Shown in pieces: positions 57,597 to 64,000 of a stretch of DNA of 64,000 nt. Location: contig JALQBC010000007.1 in assembly GCA_023375675.1 (NCBI GenBank), positions 434,001 through 498,000 of the forward strand, in the 5' to 3' direction. Positions within the stretch are counted from its first letter, which is position 1. The number at the start of each line of letters is the position of its first letter. A model generated the notes under the pieces. The model was not told the DNA's origin, did not search any database, and saw only the letters and a list, made by a program, of their open reading frames with translations. The position numbers were made by a program, and so were the translations under genes. This DNA comes from Cytospora piceicola. Its lineage: Eukaryota > Ascomycota > Sordariomycetes > Diaporthales > Cytosporaceae.

Positions 57597-58838
57597 TCAA
57601 GAACCCCCCATCCGCCTCCTCTCCGTCCGCGCCTCCCTGATCCCATCACTGATCCCCTTCACGAGCCCCTCGGCCGTATACGCCACCGCGCCCGTCACCA
57701 GCTGCCCGGCCCTCGCGCCCCCGTTGCTGTAGATGGCCTCGGAGAGCCTGACCCCGCGCCTCCCCAGCATGTAGCCCAGCTCCCCCGAGCGCCGGACCAC
57801 CCGCTCCGTGACCCCGTACCTGCGCTCGAGCTGGAACGCCCGGCCCAGCAGCGCGACCAGGCACGCCCACAGGAGCTGGAAGGGGGCCAGGAGCTGCGCG
57901 ACGGCAGCCTGGACCGCCCTGTGCATGAGGCTCCGGCGGTCTGGGGCCGGCCGGCCGCCGTGCGGCGGTGATGGGTAGGACAGCCGCGAGCCCGAGGGTG
58001 ATGTCCTGCGTGCTTCTTCGAGCAGGGCGGGCGGCATGGCCCTTATGAGTTCTGTCCTCTCGTGCTGGTCGAGGTCCTCTGGTAGCCCGTGGACGAGCCA
58101 GGCCACGCCCTGAACGTAGGCTTTGCGGTCTGTCCTCTCGCTTCCGGGGTGGCCTTGGGCTGTGGAAGACATGCCCTCCGATAAGGCATTACTTACAAGC
58201 AGTTGTCCTAGAATGGATATCTCAGCACTACTGGGGGGGACAAGTGCATGACAAGTGCACCGAGGCAAACATGGCCATTGTAGGATATGCTACAATGCCA
58301 CGATGCCTCGGATGCGGGTCTTACCTTGTAGCCCACAAAACCGATTCACGCCAGAGTTCTGTTTCGATATCTCGCCATCCAGTCCCGTCACCAGCTGTTG
58401 TTCTATATTCCGGGTTCGTGTTTGTCCCTGTGTTGTGCTGACAGCCGCGGAGTCACTCTCCTGTGCGGCGGCCAACCGCTTCTCCCCGCGGCCGCCGCTC
58501 TGCTGCATCTCGACCGCGGTGGTACTCGTACCCGACACGACCGTAGTATGGTGTTGCGCACCCGTCTCGTGAGACGCAGCCGTGCCCATCTGGTTTGATG
58601 ATATCTCATAGAAGTACGAAGCCCACCCGCGGATACTGACTGTACGTCTGATCGTCCTCAGGGGCCCGAGGCTGCTCTTGACTGCCGTGGGTAACCCTTC
58701 GATGATGTCCGCTATCGAGACGGGGGCTGTGTTGGATTCGGAAGACTCGAAGGCCATGGGGGTGAAATTGTGGTGTGTGACACCCTCCTCGTGGCCCTGG
58801 GAAACCACAAGGGGCCCGGGCTGAGATGTTGGACGCAT
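57597..58838 (-). CDS. Fungal protein of unknown function with amphipathic C-terminal segment
   Basis: The model is complement(join(57597..58207, 58325..58838)), 374 aa. The 117-nt intron (GTAAGA donor, CTAG acceptor) joins NRFCGLQ to GQLLVSNALSEG. The N-terminal half has one ordered-looking stretch (IIEGLPTAVKSSLGPLRTIR, then TVSIRGWASYFYEISS) and then a Ser/Thr/Gln-rich segment. The C-terminal half has QGVAWLVHGLPEDLDQHERT and a hydrophobic stretch LLAPFQLLWACLVALLGRAF, which could be one membrane helix, followed by ERRYGVTERVVRRSGELGYM and a basic end (REARTERRRMGGS). I do not recognise the family. The start is the first ATG of the frame. Confidence 0.7.
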
Positions 58839-59977
58839 CGTGTCACTTCGGAACAGAGAATCAGGTTTTGGTGTTGGTGGTTGGTATTAGGGAATGACGA
58901 GGGAACTCGACAGACACCAGACTCATGCGCCTCGCGACACTTAAGAGATGTGCTTGAGGAATCCAGCCAAGATAATAGGAACCGAAGGAAAGGGTCCTTC
59001 AATTTCGAGGAAATGACGGAGAAATGGCAAGGAGGTCTCGAAACCCTATATTCAAGACCGATGGCAACACGGCATGATTGTCAGATAGAGGGGGGTTTGA
59101 CCAAGTAGGGAGGAAGACTTGAGCTACACTTGCGCCTAGCTGCAGCGAACCGAGCACTGCTATTGCCGGACTAGAGAATAGTATGTACCTAGATATGCAG
59201 TTGTATACAGCAGCAGCCTTTACAATGCCAGCATGTTTGGTGTTTAAAGGGGGTGTCAGGCTATGGATAAATGATCAGTCCGAAAGAGCGTCTTGTCAAA
59301 TGTGCAGGGGAGGGGTCGCGAGCCCCGTGAGCCCGTGTGTGTGCTGTGTGTGAAGCATGTGAAAACGGGGTTCGAAAATGGACATGGAATCGTATTCTTT
59401 ATCTCGCTCGCAAACCGGGCTGTCGCGTCATAGCGGGGCGCCCGATCGGTGTCCAAATGGCTGCTGAAATGGGCTGACAGGCTGACAAAGGCGCACGTGG
59501 GCCTCCTGCAAGATGAGCCTCTGATGAGGACCCGAGACTGGAGTGGGTCAGGGGATATGTCCTTCAGACCGCAGTAATCCGTATAGCTGGAGGAAACGGA
59601 CGAGTTCAAGCCACTTGCACATTTCAGGGCTGCCCCAACATGATGTATCCGTATGCCGTATTTTCCCATTGTTGAGTGGTTTGTGATCGATGTGACAAAC
59701 TCTAACCGAAACACCTTGATAAACGGAGCCGGATATCCTTAGATTCAGCCTCCCATTTGCTATTTCCCTCGTTTCTCGAATAAATTCAACAACAGAGTGA
59801 TGCTATTCCAGTCTGTCCACGAATCCGGATCGACAGCGCAGAGGGCCGGTCGGGCCTATAGAGGCTGAGGCCCTTGTATATCCCTTCCATGGTAACGAAT
59901 AGATGCGCATCTTGTCGTGATTGGCTTTCTCTTGTATTCCCTGAGCCGTCCCCCCCCCCCCCCCCCCCGCGAGCCGC
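58839..59977. other. Intergenic region with C19 tract
   Basis: 1.1-kb spacer: promoter of the unknown-function gene and 3' flank of the Cue1-like gene. The homopolymer 59950-59968 (19 C) lies 9 bases past the Cue1-like stop, so the transcript would carry a G19 run early in its 3' UTR. No gene seen. Confidence 0.6.
59950..59968 (+). repeat. C19 homopolymer (G19 in the Cue1-like 3' UTR)
   Basis: Uninterrupted run of 19 C; as G on the transcribed strand it could form a quadruplex. Confidence 0.9.
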
Positions 59978-60633
59978 TCAAGCAGACCCGGGAGTTTCTG
60001 CCTTCTCGGCCGCAATCTTGGCTTCCATCTTCCGCCTTGCCGCAAGGATCATCTCGTCCCGTCTCTTCTGGAGCAGTGACTGGCGCTCCTCCTTGTTGCT
60101 GCTCCACTTCTTGGCGGCTGCCTCCTCCGGGGACAGCTCTGATTGCTCCTTGACCTTATCCTCCAGCTTGTACCTCTGGATCAGGTTCGGCTGCGTCGGC
60201 TTCTCGGCAGGTTTGCTTGATCTGGACGTCGCCGCCGCCGCCCCGTTGGAGCCAGGTGGTGGCAAGGGCTGGAAGGTGATCGGTGGCTATTTACCAGACA
60301 GTCAGCAATTGCGCAGATGTAGCCGCACCAGGTGGGGGCGGGGGGGAAGGGGGAAGGGCTCACTGTCTCCATCCTGCCAGCCAATATCTTCTCTGTTGTG
60401 GCTGCGATACTGCCCCCGTTCCTCTGGAGGTCCCACAGGATCGTCCTCCGGTCCACCTGAGGAAACATCTGCTGTATCCTCTCGACGGCCATCTCGCGCT
60501 GCCTCATCTGCGACAGCGAGTCGCGCGGTTGCTGGTTGCTGGCGGGCGACGAGAAGAACAGGTACCGTACAACCAGGCCCGAGAGAACAAGTATCACCAC
60601 CAATGATGGCAGGTTGATCTGGTCGTTGGCCAT
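59978..60633 (-). CDS. CUE1: Cue1-like ER membrane protein (CUE domain)
   Basis: ER-anchored recruiter of the ubiquitin-conjugating enzyme Ubc7 for ER-associated degradation. The model is complement(join(59978..60286, 60364..60633)), 192 aa, close to yeast Cue1. Residues 7-27 form an N-terminal membrane anchor (LPSLVVILVLSGLVVRYLFF). The CUE domain follows at about residues 45-85 (QREMAVERIQQMFPQVDRRT, ILWDLQRNGGSIAATTEKIL); in place of a canonical MFP it reads MFPQV, and the C-terminal di-Leu-like element is IL. The intron of 77 nt joins ETPPITFQPLPPPG. The C-terminal region (LIQRYKLEDKVKEQSELSPE, then KKWSSNKEERQSLLQKRRDE) matches the family's U7BR-type segment that binds Ubc7. The ATG at 60633 is preferred over one five codons upstream because the family begins near the membrane helix. 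Confidence 0.88.
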
Positions 60634-61424
60634 ATTTCCTTTTGTCAACTGCTTATCACGTTGAGGAATCTAATACTCTCGAAGCAGGGGCGTTGACTTC
60701 GGTAGATATACAACTGTCCGGGTTGCTCGTTGGGGTGGCGGCGGCTGAGATCCCTTGGTACTCGAGATACTGCGGCGAGGTCGTAACCTTCGACAGTGAA
60801 GTAAATTTGATTGCCTAGTGTTTGATCATATGAGGGGATGGTATAGCGAGGAGGGTCGATGATTAGAGTTTCCGGGTGCGTGGGTTGAGCCACGGACAAT
60901 GAGCGAAGGCGGATGGCCCTCAATGTCGGGCCTGGTGCTTGGAGGTGGGTCGGCATGTGGAGCAGACGGGCACTGCAAGGGTTAGGGCTACTTGAAACAA
61001 GGTTATAACCTTCAGGGCTTATCAGAAATACTAGCATGTCACGATCAAAGGAGAGCCACCAATTTAAATATAGAGGTATTCATTTCGATGGAATGTCATA
61101 TCGTCAGAACTTTCCATAATATCATTTGTCGATTGCCACTCGTCCGATTCCAGGACTGTTTGAAGGCACATCGTGGCTTCCTTCAAACGAGACACGCCTT
61201 ACGGATACCTAGGTATCCCTTGATCGGCCTTCCGTCTGGCTCGTCTGGCTCGGTAACCCCAGGCGACCAAATAAACCATCTGGAGAGCCTTAAGTTGAGG
61301 TCTATGAATGCGAACGATAGGACGGTATGTTAATACATAGTTACAACAGGCAAGCAGGTTAGTTGTGGCCTCGTGTGGCGAGTAGTGTCGGGGACTCATC
61401 CCAGAAACGGTTTCCTCTTGGTCC
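60634..61424. other. Intergenic region
   Basis: 0.8 kb: Cue1-like promoter and NOT2 3' flank. AT-rich patches near 61050-61110. No gene seen. Confidence 0.55.
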
Positions 61425-63577
61425 CTATGAATGAGGCCCTTGGTTGATGTCTGGGAAGGTCTCAAGGTCAGAGTATCGCAGAACGAGTTCTCGCTGCAGT
61501 CAGGTCAGTAAAAAGATTGCATAACAGCACAGAATGTTACACTCACTCTCTCCCGCACCCACTCCTTAGTGTTCCAGATCACGTAGTATCCACGTTCGGC
61601 CTCTGGTGATATCGACAGTGGCTGCATCTCGATGTCCTTGGTAAGCCAGAAGCAGTGCACTTTGTGCCACCGCCAGCCTCGCGAGTACCTGTGCGAAAGA
61701 TCAGTAAGTAGGCCAGCAGCCATGCCACACAGCTGAACTTACAGTTGCTGGGCCGCAAGGTACTGATGCTTATCTTGCGGGTTGGCGTAGAACATGTAGA
61801 GAAGGGTCTCTTCGGTGAAGTTTGGCATCTTCTGCTCTATGGGTTGCGTATTCCTAACGGTGTAGCACTCTGGAAGGCTGAACTTTGGGAGCAGTGGTTT
61901 TGGTGTCTCGTGGCTGGTGAGCGAGAAAGTTTGCGTCGAGATTGGCCTGGTAATAATCACAAGTTAGTCAGATTCACCGAAAGGGCCGGTGTGTACTTAC
62001 ACATCACTAGTCAAATCAAGTCCCAGCTCAGCCGGATTCATACCATGTGCCAGAGCGTGGTAAGAAGGGTATTTTGCCATCAATGTCAAGAGGCCCTTGA
62101 TGCCCCATTTGTCGCCTTCAGACATGCCGGCAAGAGGATCTTGCGCTGCTGAGGATAAAGGCTCCGCGGGTACTTCGCTTCCTTTGGTGCTCGCCTCATC
62201 GAGGCCAAGGCTAACCAGAGGATTGCGCAGTTCTATAGGTTGGCCCGGCGCGTCCGAAAGAGCTGGCTGAGAAGCGGAGCCGTCCTCGCGAAAGGTTGGG
62301 TTCTGTCGCACGTCATCCTCCGTGATGGAAGATCGTCCTTCTGAAGGCCGACCTCCTGCACAATGGTCAGTATGCCACAAATTGAACAACTCCAAGTTGA
62401 ACACATACCAATGGGAGAGCGTGCCTCAGAGGCACGCGTATTCGCCGTGACAGCATTGAGGAGACCATTGCCAGAGCCCCTGGCCTGTGTTGGCGGCGAC
62501 GCGACAGCAGCTTGGGAGCCGAGGTTCAGACCAGTGATCATACTCGCGACGCGCTCCTGGCCAATGTCGCCATTGCCGTTTCTATTCAAAGGTGGGAATT
62601 CTTCGCCGCCGCTTGGTTGCGGTTGCTGTGGCTGGCCAATGTTGGCCTGGCTTCCAAATCTGAAAGAGTTCTGACTAGATGAAAGTCGGGATGCAGGAGA
62701 AAAGAGGTCGTCTTGTTGAGGTTGCTGGGGGATCGCAGAACCAGGGTTTCTCGGTGCTGGTCCGCCTAGGTTTCTGGCAGCCTGTCCTCCCCACATGGAC
62801 TGCTGGTTTGCGCCTGGAATTTGCGCATTGTTGCTTAGCTGTGGGAATTCACTATAAACAGTCAGATTCGGCTCAAGCCTGGATATGCAGTGGTAAGCAT
62901 GTGAGGTGAGGAAAACAAGGCGCGTGTGGGCACGTGTGCACAAGCATGAAATGCGAAAGGTTCGACGATACCCTGTGGTGGCGGCCACTTCGAGATCTCC
63001 AGGAGCCAGTCGAGGTTTGACATTGGCCTCGTTTTTCTTCTTGAACTTGTCCTCCTTTGTGTCGCCTCGGGCGACTTGTGACCACGACTTAGGCACTGGC
63101 GCACTGGGCTGTCGCTGCTCTGGTGGAGCTGGCGCCGTCAACCTCGGGACCAACTTTGGCCTCGAGGGCGCTCCAGAGATTGTCATAGTAAAAGCATTGG
63201 AGGCGAAGGTGCCCAGAAAGATAAAATGGCAAGTTGAAAGGAAGCGACGACAGAAAAAGAAGAGACGGGTGAGGTGAACACCTACGAGAGGTCGAGTGGT
63301 GTTGCTGGCGTAGACCCGCTTAAACTTTGGGCGAAAGTTGCACCTCCCCCTAGCTGTCTTGTGGGATTTTGTATGCCACCAGCGCTCATAGGACCGACTC
63401 CTCCAAAAGCCCAGCCAGAGCCGTTGTTTACTGGTATTGCTGCAGACATCAGCACCACTGCAGGACATACTTCACAGGCCTTTGTCCCTTACCCAGCTTT
63501 CCATTCGGCAACCTGTTTGCGCCACCTCTTCCAGAATGTTGCGACTGCTGCTGGCCTCCTCCAAAACCACCAGGCAT
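61425..63577 (-). CDS. NOT2: CCR4-NOT complex subunit NOT2
   Basis: Scaffold subunit of the CCR4-NOT deadenylase, acting in mRNA decay and transcription. The model is complement(join(61425..61493, 61547..61688, 61743..61946, 62001..62355, 62409..62851, 63286..63439, 63493..63577)), 483 aa. The N-terminal exons give MPGGFGGGQQQSQHSGRGG, NNGSGWAFGGVGPMSAGG and STPATPLDLSEFPQLSNNAQ, the usual NOT2 N-terminal motif. A Gln/Pro-rich middle contains EEFPPLNRNG. The NOT2/3/5 domain follows: DKWGIKGLLTLMAKYPSYHA, LAHGMNPAELGLDL, FSLPECYTVRNTQP, EETLLYMFYANPQDKHQYLA, SRGWRWHKVHCFWLTKD, YYVIWNTKEWVRER and ELVLRYSDLETFPDI. Every join keeps frame. The first coding ATG is uncertain: the frame is closed by a stop 35 bases upstream of LSGPGTVPQSLRG, and a further 5' exon may exist. 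Introns are 53-54 nt in the 3' half but 434 nt after exon 2. Confidence 0.88.
62972..63186 (-). other. Putative alternative first exon of NOT2 within intron 2
   Basis: Within the 434-nt intron a frame starts at ATG 63186 (MTISGAPSRPKLVPRLTAPA) and encodes a basic, proline-rich peptide (VPKSWSQVARGDTKEDKFKK, NEANVKPRLAPGDLEVAATT). It ends at a GTATCG donor in phase 2. Spliced to the normal acceptor at 62851 it reads ATTG-EFPQLSNN in the NOT2 frame, giving a 475-aa protein with a different N-terminus. A pyrimidine-rich stretch (about 63230-63275 on the coding strand) just upstream could be a promoter initiator. Whether it is transcribed is unknown. Confidence 0.45.
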
Positions 63578-64000
63578 ACCCCTTAGGGACTGAGGAACCG
63601 TTCCTGGCCCAGACAACCTTTGTTAGCTAACCTGTTTGGCCTTCCATGCATAGAGCGAACACCGGGCAGCGCAATGTGTGCACATGCAGTTTCGCACACA
63701 AGTGTACAGGCATTCCCAGAGCTCTACCGCTAGAGATAGCACCATCAAGGGGAAGAACAACAAGAAGGGCCTTCATGTTGCAGGATATCATTGTAAAGGC
63801 AGCATGCAGCTAAGGGAGCTGTATCGAGGGACACATGTTGCGCAACAATTGACATCCCATCCGGCATCTTCAAAGGTGTCAAGCAATATTATCCCAGTCG
63901 CACTGATATCCTTCATTCAATGCCAGGTTTGCAATTCGTGGGACATGGGGATGAAAGGGCCGGGATCGAATGCGAAGGAGGGCAGCTCTTTGCCATCGTA
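63578..64000. other. Upstream flank of NOT2
   Basis: Likely 5' UTR/promoter or further 5' exon of NOT2. No independent gene recognised before the window ends. Confidence 0.5.

Overview
The window is nuclear DNA of a filamentous ascomycete (Pezizomycotina, most probably a Sordariomycete). The evidence is short introns (about 50-130 nt, GTRNGT donors, CTRAC branch points, YAG acceptors), GC-rich exons, and gene families typical of the group: Zn(II)2Cys6 regulators, a HET-domain protein, a SigF/NTF2-like protein, a fungal STAND-type N-domain plus ubiquitin-like protein, and XanA. Seventeen protein-coding genes could be rebuilt by joining frames at splice sites that restore the family sequence. 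One further small ORF is tentative. I saw no tRNA, rRNA or CRISPR array.

Layout. 0-5 kb: tafazzin (taz1, +), whose active site sits on a 19-nt micro-exon, then a Zn2Cys6 regulator (-). 9.4-11 kb: a protein with an internal ubiquitin-like domain (+). 12.8-14.8 kb: a five-exon protein with a STAND-associated N-domain, an ULD-like domain and a zinc ribbon (-). 15.9-19.5 kb: the alpha-ketoglutarate-dependent xanthine dioxygenase xanA (-), diverging from a SigF/NTF2-like gene (+). Their shared 1.1-kb spacer holds a perfect TCGG-N6-CCGA site (the UaY/Ppr1 recognition sequence) next to GATA motifs (AreA type). 20-23.4 kb: PEX7 (-) and an AlkB-like demethylase with GRF zinc finger (+) diverge around a 544-bp element made of 56-bp perfect inverted repeats enclosing a two-tier minisatellite. 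23.8-31.7 kb: a conserved fungal protein, a tentative membrane mini-protein, an E2-fold protein without catalytic cysteine, and a large Ppr1-class Zn2Cys6 regulator (all -). 35-37 kb: an MFS transporter (-).

37-49.9 kb is a 12.8-kb stretch with no recognisable gene, rich in microsatellites and CCTAGG-centred palindromes. 49.9-64 kb is gene-dense again: CCDC124-like protein (+), HET protein (-), mitochondrial DEAD-box helicase of the Mss116 type (-), an unrecognised fungal protein (-), Cue1-like ER protein (-) and the CCR4-NOT subunit NOT2 (-), whose large intron hides a frame-compatible alternative first exon.

Functional links. The clearest is purine catabolism: xanA carries predicted inducer (UaY) and nitrogen (AreA) sites, and the same window encodes, 11 kb away, a regulator whose zinc cluster and linker are of the Ppr1/UaY class that reads such sites. 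The rest is mainly housekeeping (cardiolipin remodelling, peroxisomal import, ER-associated degradation, mRNA deadenylation, mitochondrial RNA metabolism) mixed with two allorecognition-type families. All exon joins are inferred from sequence only; no search or transcript data were available.
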